This document shows positions 51,946 through 62,579 of a stretch of 64,000 bases of DNA, piece by piece. This DNA is from Rana temporaria (lineage: Eukaryota; Chordata; Amphibia; Anura; Ranidae): the NCBI RefSeq assembly GCF_905171775.1, contig NC_053492.1, positions 302,291,865 through 302,355,864 of the forward strand. The letters are read 5' to 3'. The translations under genes were made by a program, and so were the position numbers. The notes beneath the pieces are model-generated. The model saw only the letters and a program-made list of their open reading frames with translations, was not told where the DNA came from and ran no database searches. Position 1 is the stretch's first letter, and each line of letters opens with the position of its first letter.

Positions 51946-52480
51946 GAGTAGTGCTGCGCTGTGCATAAATAGGTGATAAAGTGCAAATGTGCTTAAGTGA
52001 CAGGTACACTTGAAAGGCAATAAATGAATGGTCAAAATAGCAACAATAAAATATAAATAATCAGCTGCAACAGTATAAACAATGGACTGATAAAATGTCC
52101 AAATACTGTGAAAAGTGTACCACAAAATAGATGTGAGAATAAACTCGTAACATCTTTAAAATGGCATCATCATGTGACATGTGCAACCATAAATACATAA
52201 ATTCACACTAAAATTCCATAAAATGAAATAAAATCAATTAAAAAAAAAACAAATAAAAAAAACAAAATGCAGTGCAGATAATGTCCATAAGGTGCCAGCT
52301 GGATGGATGGCTGTGTGTGCACACTGATCAGGGTGAAGGTGCTGGTGCTAGTAGTCAATCTCTGGTATGGAGTGCTACCGATAGGTGGTTGCTGGTTCTC
52401 CGTGCAACTTAGGGTATGGGTGTCCCCTTGGAAATAGTAGTACTCTCTGTACTGGACACCGGGGGGCACTGCTGCAATCA
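51946..52480 (-). other. PLE terminal segment of the PLE F family
   Basis: The first 100 bases match, in the same orientation, the left arm at 32043-32117 and its continuation (GTGCATAAATAGGTGATAAA, then AATGAATGGTCAAAATAGCA). The rest (A/T-rich to 52480) has no coding capacity. This is a terminal part of that PLE family inserted into LINE G, just left of a TTAA element. Confidence 0.65.
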
Positions 52481-52482
52481 CC

Positions 52483-53486
52483 TTAACCACTTACCCCCCG
52501 GAACATATTGCTGCCTAAAGACCAGAGTACTTTTTGCGATTCGGGACTGCGTCGCTTTAACAGACAATTGCGCGGTCGTGCGACGTGGCTCCCAAACAAA
52601 ATTGGCGTCCTTTTTTTCCCACAAATAGAGCTTTCTTTTGGTGGTATTTGATCACCTCTGCGTTTTTTATTTTTTGCGCTATAAACAAAAATAGAGCGAC
52701 AATTTTGAAAAAAATGAATATTTTTTACTTTTTGCTGTAATAAATATCCCCCAAAAATATATAAAAAAACATTTTTTTTCCTCAGTTTAGGCCGATACGT
52801 ATTCTTCTACATATTTTTCGTAAAAAAAATCGCAATAAGCGTTTATTGATTGGTTTGCGCAAAAGTTATAGCGTTTACAAAATAGGGGGTATTTTTATGG
52901 CATTTTTATTAATATTTTTTTTACTAGTAATGGCGGCGATCAGCGATTTTTTTTTCGGTATTGCGACATTATGGCGGACACTTCGGACATGTTTGACACA
53001 TTTTTGGGACCATTGGCATTTTTATAGCGATCAGTGCTATAAAAATGCATTAGATTACTATAAAAATGCCACTGGCAGTGAAGGGGTTAACACTAGGGGG
53101 CGGGGAAGGGGTTAAGTATGCCTGGGTGTGTTCTTACTGTGGGGGGGGGGGGTGGCCTCACTAGGGGAAACACTGATTTTCTGTTCATACAGTGTATGAA
53201 CAGAAAATCAGCATTTCCCCTGCTGACAGGAACGAGAGCTGTGTGTTTACACACACAGCTCCCGTTCCCCGCTCTGTACCGAGCGATCGCGTGTGCCCGG
53301 CGGCGATCGCGCCCGCCGGGCACACGCACGGGAGTCGGGGGCGAGCGGGGAGCGCGCGCGCGCCTCCGGCGGCGCGCGCGCGCCCCCTAGTGGCGGCTAT
53401 ACGATAGGACGTATAGCTACGGGCTCTCGCCCAGGAGAGCCGACCTGCCGCCGTATAATGACGGTGGCTGGTCGGCTACTAGTTAA
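52483..53486. mobile_element. piggyBac-like non-autonomous element, copy 2
   Basis: TTAA at 52483-52486 and 53483-53486. The left end is CCACTTACCCCCCGG and the right end is less similar (GGTCGGCTACTAG). The middle (about 52790-53090: TTTGCGCAAAAGTTATAGCG, then AGCGATCAGTGCTATAAAAA) matches the reverse complement of the element at 2441. The last 200 bases are GC-rich, with a CG alternating tract near 53351-53385 and the inverted pair GCTGTGTGTTTACACACACAGC. No transposase. Confidence 0.78.
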
Positions 53487-55254
53487 AGTCTGCCAAGTAG
53501 GTAACCCTAAAGTGAAATACATAAATAAATAAATAAATAGATACTAGGTGACTATTACAGGGAAAGAAAGGTGAATAAACAACATATAATGTGAACATAA
53601 AGTGACACGAATGTACCAAGCTGGATGAACCAGAAACACAGTGGTAAAGGTGCACGGATGTGAACCAAACAGTAGCTTACACAAACTAAAATAACTGTGT
53701 ACAGAAACAATGTATAACAGAAATACGTGAAAAATGGTCTATTTAAAAAAGTGACATCCCAGAAGACAGTCCGGTGTGGCACAAATGTACCAGGCTGGAT
53801 AAACCAGAGACACAGTAGTGAGGGTGCACGGATGTGAACCAAAATAACTGTGTACAAAAACAATGTATAACAAAAATGCGTGAAAAAAAGTATATTTAAA
53901 ATAGTGACGTCCCAGAAGACAGTCCCGTGTAAAAGTAGGCAAACTTCGGTGCGCACACCTCTTATGGTACTAGATGCTCACCTCAGAGCCATAGCACGGA
54001 TGGCTCAAAGTACCAAACAATGTCTCCCTAGGGGGTGCAGTCACACGGATAGAGGTTGAGATGAAGGGGGCTCCTCATCAAATATTCATACAAACATGGA
54101 AGCAAAAATAAATGGATAATAGCATAATCCTGTGGGAAACCTTGCAACTGATATATCGCATATACACGCACTCACATTGAGGCTGTGGATAGTGGACCTA
54201 TCTCCACGAACACCGCGTTCGTATCCGGAACTGGTATACTGGAGGATCACTGACAGACAAAACAACTCTCACTTCCACCTTCTCTGTATCTTCTACCTCA
54301 TGTCCGTAGTATCAGCCAGTGCTCAGGGGGTACAAGATGGAAGAAAAAAGAGAAAGGCCCATGGTGCAGTATCTTATGAAATTTATTAGAGTACAAGTAG
54401 CAGCAAAGTAAAAACTCACATTTAAAATTGGGGCAGAAGCAAAACATCACTTCTTCAGGGGATAACGCACGGTGTAAGCAATATGCTTAAATAGGCTGTA
54501 AAAACGTCTATTAAACTGGACGTCCGTCGGCCATTTTGTTGTAGCTCAATGTAGTATACCTATGTGTTGCTAACGTTGGACAGGACGCCATGATACCTAG
54601 GTCTTAAACAGAAAAACAAACCAGGCAGCAATGTACACATAGGAATCGTATACATGGACCACACACCAAAAAACAAGCCATAATAAGTGCATTGCATCTT
54701 ATTGCAGACGGAAAAAACAATATAGATGGGGGACAGTAATGACTGGTAAAAATACTATAATTAGACAAGTATAAAAGCATGGGTGAACGATACATGAGGC
54801 TGTGTATAAAGCAATTAGGTGGCTGCCAAATTGAAACCAACACACCTCTCACAGCGCTACAGCTTAGGAGACTGTTTGTAAAAAAGTATATAAATGGGAC
54901 ACAGAGAGGATACCAAATTTAAAAGCCAGGACACCTGGAGGTAGGTAGTCAGGCATGAATAAAAACACATAATATATATATAAAAATATATTGTAAATAT
55001 AAAAACAGCTATGTTCAATTGAACAATAGGTGTGGTATAAAATAAGTAGAGGAGCTCCAGAGCGGACATGTCTGACGACTGGGTATAAATACAGACAGAT
55101 ATATGACAGATATATATATAACATATATATATAAGACAACCATATGGTAGCAGGGTGTTGCCTAGATTGAAAACTAGAAGTAGACGCTGGAAAAACAGGA
55201 CGAAAGTAAAAACCCACTGGTACGCAAGGGGGAAGGTAGGTCAATAGGACACTC
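53487..55254 (-). other. Minus-strand PLE 3' tail with an internal tandem duplication
   Basis: Non-coding tail of the PLE whose C-terminus lies at 55255-55740. Two diverged copies of a 155-175-base unit (starting ATGTACCA-GCTGGAT and ending CCCAGAAGACAGTCC) lie at about 53609-53775 and 53786-53928. Near 54452-54470 the minus strand has CTGAAGAAGTGATG, resembling the first half of a PLE hammerhead, but no GAAA box follows. Exact outer boundary not found. Confidence 0.5.
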
Positions 55255-55740
55255 TCAGAAATCACTAAGGAAGCAATTAAGGTCAAAATCTATATTAAGA
55301 CCCTTTGGTGCAAAAGTATCCATATAGAAAATAAATTTAGATTCTAGCTGGCTTAGAGACCTCACCTTATGTCCACCTCTCCATGGCCTGACATAAGGTG
55401 CAATACCCCAGAATCTCAAATGTGAGGGGTCCCTGTTATGGACTGTGTCGAAATGTCGAGATACACTATGCTTGTCAAATCCATTCTGGATATTGACCAC
55501 ATGTTCTTTAATCCGTATCCTAAGCAACCTTTTGGTTCGGCCAATATATTGTAGGCCGCAGCTACACTCGAGCGCATAGACAGCGCCCTCAGTGTTGCAA
55601 CCAATAAATTCATTAATTTCATATTCTGTCCCATTACTGTTGGATTTAAAGGACAATACCTTTTGATTAGGTTTTTTGGTACGGGTACAGGCGTAACATC
55701 TTTTGCACGGATAAAACCCTTTGCCTGTCGTTTTCAGCAT
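55255..55740 (-). pseudogene. Penelope-like element C-terminus: GIY-YIG endonuclease
   Basis: A 161-codon frame with the cysteine cluster GFYPCKRCYACT, then GIY-YIG (AVYALECSCGLQYIGRTKR) at residues 53-71, RIRIKEHVVNI, the HSVSRHF motif and the C-terminal block FWGIAPYVRPWRGGHKV ending DFDLNCFLSDF. The catalytic RT is missing upstream, so this is a 5'-truncated copy, common for PLEs. The C-terminal block matches the older copy at 9450-9627, placing both in one subfamily. The nuclease part is intact but would not be expressed on its own. Confidence 0.92.
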
Positions 55741-55975
55741 CCCTCTTTATGTTAGAGCAGATGACAGCAAACTGAGGAACTATTAATACAGTAGAGGAAC
55801 CAGAGAGCCCAGCACTGCCTGCTTCCCCATACTGTATGCTGTAACTAAAATAGATTTACAGATCAATATCTAGAGCACCACACTTGTATGTCTGCAGAAT
55901 CATGGTCTATGGGTGTTACTACATTATTGCTAATTGCTCCTAAAATCCTCCTAATAGAGACTGCTATATTTAGAA

Positions 55976-56300
55976 ACTCAGAATTCTGAGATTTAATCTC
56001 AGAATTCTGACATTTAATATCAGAATTCTGACTTTGAAACACAGAATTCTGACTTTGAAACTCAGAATTCTGACATTTAATCTCAGAATTCTGAGATTTA
56101 ATCTCAGAATTCTGAGATTTAATATCAGAATTCTGACATTTAATATCAGAATTCTGACTTTGAAACACAGAATTCTGACATTTAATCTCAGAATTCTGAG
56201 ATTTAATCTCAGAATTCTGAGATTTAATCTCAGAATTCTGAGTTTGAAACACAGAATTCTGTCTTTTTAATCTCAGAATTCTGACTTTGAAACTCAGAAT
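55976..56300. repeat. 21-bp minisatellite with an EcoRI-type palindrome, about 15 units
   Basis: Units of CAGAATTCTGAGATTTAATCT, with variants ACATTTAATAT and CTTTGAAACA. Each unit has the palindrome CAGAATTCTG. Since 21 is a multiple of three, both strands give open heptapeptide repeats (QNSEIKS on the minus strand). It lies between a truncated PLE and the 3' end of LINE B. Confidence 0.95.
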
Positions 56301-56577
56301 TTAGTATTTTTTTTTTATGATGGCCCCAGGGCTCTTCCATACATATAGTCCATTTTTGACATTCTCATATATAAAATTTAAGTATTCAACAATGTGTAAA
56401 AGAATTTTATTTTGGGTCATCAAAATTCAAATTGCTGTTATAAGATTAGAATTAGAGTTAAGTATCTAGTATGAAGAGGGGGGTGAAAGAGAGAGAATGG
56501 AGTGGGTTTGGAATACAGAGGGATAGTGACTGAGATATTCATTGGTATAGTATCACAATCTAGTACATTGTGTGTGG

Positions 56578-59500
56578 TCAAGTTTTCGTGTATGCTGTGA
56601 GGCGGGCATATTCATCAGAAAATTTAAATAAAAACCAGGGAGACCACATCTTGTGGAATTGGTCTATAGTATCATTGGCTTGCGCCACCGTGTCCTCCAT
56701 ATCGCATATCTCTGCTACTTTGAGTAGCCAGGTGTTGATGGTGGGTACGGATGGGGTCTTCCAGTGCAGTGGGACAAGGGACTTGGCTGAGGTCAACAAG
56801 TGTCTGGACAGAGAGCGTTTGTAGCTTTTAAGTGAGAAGCTGTTTATATTAAGAAGGCAGCATGCGGCATCTAAAGAGAGGTTTATATCCGTCATAAGAT
56901 TAACTATCCTGATGACTTCTAGCCAGTAAGGAGTTATCAGTGGGCATTGCCACCATATATGATATAGTGTGCCTACATCTACTTTACAGCGCCAACATCG
57001 GTCTGAAGATCCGGGGTACCATCTGCTCAGTTTAACCGGGGTTGCATACCAGTGGGTCAGCATTTTATAAGATGTCTCCTGCATCCGAGTGCTGAGAGAA
57101 CATTTGTGCACCAGTATGCATGCCCTGCTCCACTGTCTGTTTGTGATGGGTATTCCCAACTCCTCCTCCCAACGTTCCCTGAACCTGTCTTCCCCGCCTT
57201 GGGCTGGATCCTGGGACCAGGTGTAAGCAAGTGATGTGGCCTTCTGAGTCGGTTCCCCTTTCAAACATATCTCCTCCATGTCAGTTAATTGTCTTGTAAA
57301 AAGTCCTCTAAGCTTTGGGTTGTTAACATAGCTGCGGATCTGGAAATACGTCCATAAGGGAGGATTAGGGTATGAGATGTCTGACTTTAGAACAGTGAAA
57401 TCCTTCATCTGGCTATTTGAGAAGCATTGGGAGGTCAGAAGTGGGGCATCCAGCAGTGGGGCCTGGAGGGGGCCGCAACCAATTCCCGGGGGGAAGTCGG
57501 GATTATCCCTCAGGGGGGTCAGTGGGCCTAGCTGTGAAGAAAAGTTTGGGTTTTTGGTAAGTTTACGGAAAATTCTCAGGGTGACACTGACCAGCGGGTG
57601 GTTTTTTAATGCCGTTGGGCAGCCTGCCCAAGGGATCCAGGGTAGGAATTTAAGTGGAGTTGTGCTAAGAGAGCTTTCTAAGAAGACCCAGTCCTTTTCT
57701 GTCTCATGGCAGTGCCAGTCTACAATTCTGGAGATATGTGAGGCATAATAGTAGCGTCTATAATCTGGTAGACCCATCCCACCCTCTGTTTTGTTCTTTG
57801 TGAGTAGGTGAAATCTAATTCGGGGGCGTTTGTGTGCCCATACAAAGTTAAGTTGAAGGGATTGCAGCTTTTTGAAGAAACTATCGGGAATATTCAGGGG
57901 GAGTGTCCTAAGTAGGTACAGGAGTCTGGGCAGAACAGACATCTTGCAGATGGCTGCCCTGCCAAACCACGAAAAATGGCGTGGGTGCCACTTTGCTAGG
58001 TCATTTTCTATGGTCTTGAGTATAGGCATGAAGTTCATCTCAACCATCCGGGAGATTTGTGATGTGAGCTTAACTCCTAGATACTTGAGGGCCGAAGACA
58101 CCCAAGTAAAGGGGTTGTGTTCCTGTATCGTTTTAAGCATCGTTTGAGGAACCGAGATGTTTAACGCCTCCGACTTCGTGTAGTTGATTTTCATATTGGA
58201 TAGATATCCAAAAAATGAAAATTCCGTCATGAGTTGGGGGATGGACTTTGTCGGGTGGGTCAAAAAAACAAAAGGTCATCAGCATAGGCTGCTAATTTAA
58301 ATTCCCTGTCCTCTACCTGGAAGCCAGCTATTTCTTGATTCATCATTATTCTTCGAATAAATGGCTCTAGTGTCAAGATAAACAGGAGGGGTGATAGGGG
58401 GCAGCCTTGCCTCGTACCATTGGTAATATGTATGGTCTCTGATAACGAGCCGTTTATTCTTATTTGAGCCGATAGGTTTTGGTATAAGGCAGAGATCCAT
58501 GCCATCATATGCTCTCCAATGCCGACATGCCTGCAGGTCTCCATCATGAAGTCCCAAGCTACTCGATCGAAGGCCTTCTCCGCGTCAGTTGACAGGAGAA
58601 TGCCCTCGATCTTTCGCTGGCTCGCTGCATGGATTAAATTCAAGGATTTAATTAGGTTGTCTTTCGCCTCTCGACCAGGCATGAAGCCTGCTTGTTCAGG
58701 CCCTAACAGGGTGGAGAGTAAAGGTCTAAGCCTGGTTGCCATAATTTTTGCTAAAAGCTTAGTATCCAAGTTAAGCAGGGAGATTGGCCTGTAACTTGTG
58801 CAGAGCGCCGGGTCTTTCTCGGGCTTGGGCAGGACTGTTATGTGTGCTAATAAGAACGACTTCGGAACCTCCCTGGGTTTGGAAAATGTGTTTAAGGCTT
58901 TGGTCAGGGGGTTCAAGAGAATATCTGAAAATGTTCTGTAGTAAATGGAAGAAAACCCGTCTGGGCCTGGACTCTTTCCTGCTTTGAGGCCCCGTATAGC
59001 CGCATTAACCTCTGCTTGGTCTATAGGCCTTTCAAGTGTCTGTATGTCTGCTGCAGCTAATCTGGGGATTTTGGATGATGTTAAATAAGTCTGGATGGTG
59101 TGTATCCTGTCGCCTTCGGCGGTAGCCGGTTTGTGTTGACTAGGTAGGTTATATAGCTGTGAATAATAGTCTTGAAAGTGCCTGGCGATAAGATTGTCCT
59201 CCATGTCCATGGTCCCCGTTTTGTTCCTAATGCCTAATATGGCATTTTGAAGCCTCGGGCCTTTTAGGGCCCTAGCTAGGAACCTTCCCGATTTATCCCC
59301 ATGTTCATAGTAGATTCTTTTTTGAAAGAACAAGAAGCGTTTTGAAGTGGCTTCTAACTTTTGTTTTAGCTTCTTCCTGGCCTCTAGTAGGTCTGTGGCC
59401 AGCGCTCCTGATAAGGATTGTTTGTGGGAGGATTCCAGTCTTGATATTAAATCTGTCAGGTCTCGAAACTCCTTCTCTCTCTCCCTCTTACGGCGGGCTC

Positions 59501-61046
59501 CCATCCTGATGAGTTCGCCTCTTATAGAGCATTTATGAGCTTCCCATGTTGACAAAGGATCAACGTCTGGGGTGGAGTTGAGGTTGAAGTACTCAGTGAG
59601 GTGTGAGGTCAGTTTCGGGAGCAGCTCAGGGTCAGAGAGAAGTGATGCGTTCAGTCTCCATGTGGGTTGTGGACGCCTGGGAGTGTCTAATGCCGCGTAC
59701 ACACCATCGTTTTCTGCGATGGAAAAAAACGTCATTTTCAAAAACGTCAATTTAATTGACCGTGTGTGGGCAAAAACGTCGTTTTATGTCTTCTAAAAAA
59801 CGACAGAAAAAAATTGAAGCATGCTTCAATTTTATGTGTCGTTTTTGGCCGACGTCGTTTTCTGTGTTCTAAACATTGACCGTGTGTACGTAAAAACGTC
59901 GATTTAAGCCCGCGCATGCTCAGAAGCAAGTTAGGAGACGGCAGCGCTCATTCATGTAAAACGACTGTTCAGAATGGAATCAGCACATTCGTTAAGGTGT
60001 TTTTCAGCTTATAGACAAGAAAACGATATTTAAAGCACAGTCACTGAAAATCACGAATCGTATCTCACCAAACTTTTACTAACACGCAGCAACACGATAT
60101 CAGCAAAAGAGGCCGTCTTCCGCATGGAAACGACCCTTTATAGTGACGTCGTGCGTGATTGACGGAACTGCGCTGTGCTAGAGCGTTGTGAAAAAGCGAT
60201 GGTGTGTATGCTACGTCGTTGTTCAAATTGAAGTTTGAAAAATGACGTTTTTTTAAAGCACATAAAGCGTCGCATTTTTCCATCGCAGAAAACGATGGTG
60301 TGTACGCGGCATAAGTCTAATGTCAGGGATATGGGGGCATGGTCAGAAATTGATTGAATGCCTATTTGTGCATTCTGTACCGCATGTAGATCCCCCCGGG
60401 AGACAAAAAGGTAGTCTATCCTTGAGTACCTGTCATGCGGCACAGAATAATAGGTGAAGTCCCTTCCATCTGGGTGAAGGTATCTCCATGCATCCACCAG
60501 GTGCATGGAGCTCAGTGCTGTTTTCAAGCTCTTTAGTATTCTATATTGGATATAAGTCGTCCCGGTGGAAGTGTCCACCAAGGGGTTTAGGGGAAGGTTA
60601 AAGTCACCTCCAAGGATTATGCGCCCCGAGGCGAAACCCTCCAGTTCCCTAATCAGGCTCCTACAGAAGGTTAAGTGGGCTGAGTTCGGGAAGTAGACAT
60701 TAGCCAATGTCAGCGGTATCCCTTTATATTTTCCCTTCAAGAATATGTATCGCCCTTCCGGGTCCGTCAGTCTACCTGTAATCTCAAAAGTAGCCGTTTT
60801 ACTGACCAGTATTGACACCCCTTTGGATTTAGCATGGTCGTTCGTGGCGTGGAACGCTTTAGTAAAATATGAATCTGTTAGTCTAGGTACCTTGTCAGTC
60901 CTGAAGTGCGTCTCCTGAAGGAAAGCGAAGAGAGGCCTACCCTTTCTGAGTTTGCGTAAGACCGTTGACCTCTTCTCCGGAACATTTAATCCCCTGACAT
61001 TGTGGGAGACCACAGTGGTGTTGAGGTCCAGGGTGGAGTACGCCAT
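56578..61046 (-). pseudogene. LINE B ORF2: endonuclease/reverse transcriptase, interrupted
   Basis: Start MAYSTLDL at 61046. The endonuclease motifs SHNVRGLN, LQETHF (catalytic Glu near residue 42), ILGGDFNLPLNP, SRIDYLFVSRGD and SDHAPI are intact up to the MITE (59691-60311). The frame resumes with DTPRRPQPTWRLN, runs through the RT ([44 protein letters not shown]) and shifts in a T run just after YADDLLFF near 58263. The remainder (58263-56578) is open to the C-terminal CWRCKVDVGTLYHIWWQC motif. Only the MITE and one homopolymer slip separate this copy from a complete frame. Confidence 0.93.
59691..60311. mobile_element. GTACACACGA-family Harbinger MITE, TAA duplication
   Basis: Ends TGCCGCGTACACACCATCG and CGATGGTGTGTACGCGGCA, a 19-bp perfect inverted repeat. 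TAA is duplicated at 59688-59690 and 60312-60314. LINE A shows the empty site. The interior has AAAACGACG/CGTCGTTTT units. Clean ends suggest a recent insertion. Confidence 0.95.
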
Positions 61047-62579
61047 GGGTCAGTTTGTGCCTATTAGAATGATACTAAGAGATAACAATGAATACTCTGA
61101 TATGGCAATCAGTCACTTTCAGTACAGTATCCTATTGGTAGTAGCAATGCTGCTTTTGTACCTCAGACCTGTGGAGGGATCAGGAAGGGGTGGGGGAAGG
61201 AATAAGGTTGAAGAGGAAGTTGAGAGACAAAGAGAAAGTGTGAGAATCACAAAAAGAGAGAGTAAATGTTATACACCTTTATAATAGTTAAACTATCAGT
61301 AAGGTTTAATTTGTGTGTCCCAGTGAGGTTATGCCCCCCACTGGGAGACACTGTGCGGGGCGATGTGAGGCAGCCGCCTCGACAACCAGCACTCAGCACC
61401 TGTAGTCTGGTGATATAGTTCACTAAACAGATAACAACTAGTAGTAGGAAACCAAGTCCACAGGCGAGAGGCATAGTTCCACAGCCTATTGCAGCTTAAT
61501 CATATATGTTAAATGTAGTAAGTCTGCAGCAATAACGTTTGGCATTGAACTCAACATTTAGGAAACATTAATAAACATTAGTTAAGACATTGAGACAGCT
61601 TATCTGTAACCTGTAACTAAGGAAAAATGTGGGTTATCATTTCTAACCACAAGAGTGGAAGTAACGGGCAGCTTAAGAATTCTGTAATCCTACATCAAAC
61701 CAATGAGGCTAGCATCTCCGTGTAGCTCCCCTAGGCACTTGCGTGATAAAGTAGTATGCCTGCTAGTGTCCCATGTCTCTGTGTAGGCCATGTTTCAAGA
61801 ATGAGATCGATAAGGAGGTGTTTTGCCTACCCCAGATGTATGCAAGTAGTATCCTCGGCAGGAAAAACCGCGGCGGTTTGGCAGGGAGTTGTACTACGGT
61901 GAACAGTTTGTGTAGTAGGGAACAATTCGATAGCTTCTTCACTGTGAGCGACGGGGGTCCGGCATGGAATCGAATGGTTAAAGACCCCTTCTACAGGAGT
62001 TGTTACTGGTGCTGTTTGGAGTTCCCCCTTTCCCCCTCCTTCTCCGAGTGAACCGCGGTGGCTGTCAGGTTGTGGCGATGATGGTCAGGGTATGGTATCC
62101 TGCATTTGAAACAACCCCAGCTCCCAGCATAGTCTCAAGTGTAAGAAAGATGCTCTCCATCAGGTGATAGGGTGTCTACCAAGTGGTCCCAAACAGTGTT
62201 CCTCCTTTTACCAGCTCATGGAAGTCATTTCTTATCAGTGAAATATTACTAACTCACCCCATAGCTGATCAACAGGTGGTCATCAACGTTCGCTCCCTGT
62301 GTACCTTGGATATTAAGACCGGGTTCATACATTCCAGTGTGTTATGTAGGATATCTCTGCCTTAGGTTGGTTAGCTCCCTCGCCTTCGTGGGTCAAGGCA
62401 GAGGATGTTTCACAGCTCAAGAATAAAGGGGCATTGGTGTTTCATCGCATATTGTATGCGGTACAAGCATCCGGTCAGCGGATCATAGGGAGCCGAGCTA
62501 ATATAGTAATTAATTACAGTACATACCGTCCATGGGGCTTTTTGGTTTAATGATGTGTAGGAATATCAGCTGCCGGAGT
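61047..62579 (-). other. LINE B inter-ORF spacer
   Basis: About 1.5 kb without a convincing gene, colinear with 45497-47087 of LINE A. The LINE A A-run near 46267 is absent here. Indels between the two copies are concentrated in this spacer, in agreement with non-coding status. Confidence 0.8.

Noticed and set aside
53118..53407. GC-rich frames with Arg/Ala-rich translation
   Set aside because: Located in the GC-rich end of a piggyBac-like element; composition explains the absence of stops.
54452..54475. Possible hammerhead in the minus-strand PLE tail (CTGAAGAAGTGATG)
   Set aside because: Only the first box is partly recognisable; there is no GAAA box or pairing stem III, so it is mentioned in the tail entry but not called.
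55863..56270. Heptapeptide-repeat proteins on both strands
   Set aside because: The period of 21 bp makes both strands open; no start context, splice sites or non-repeat domain.
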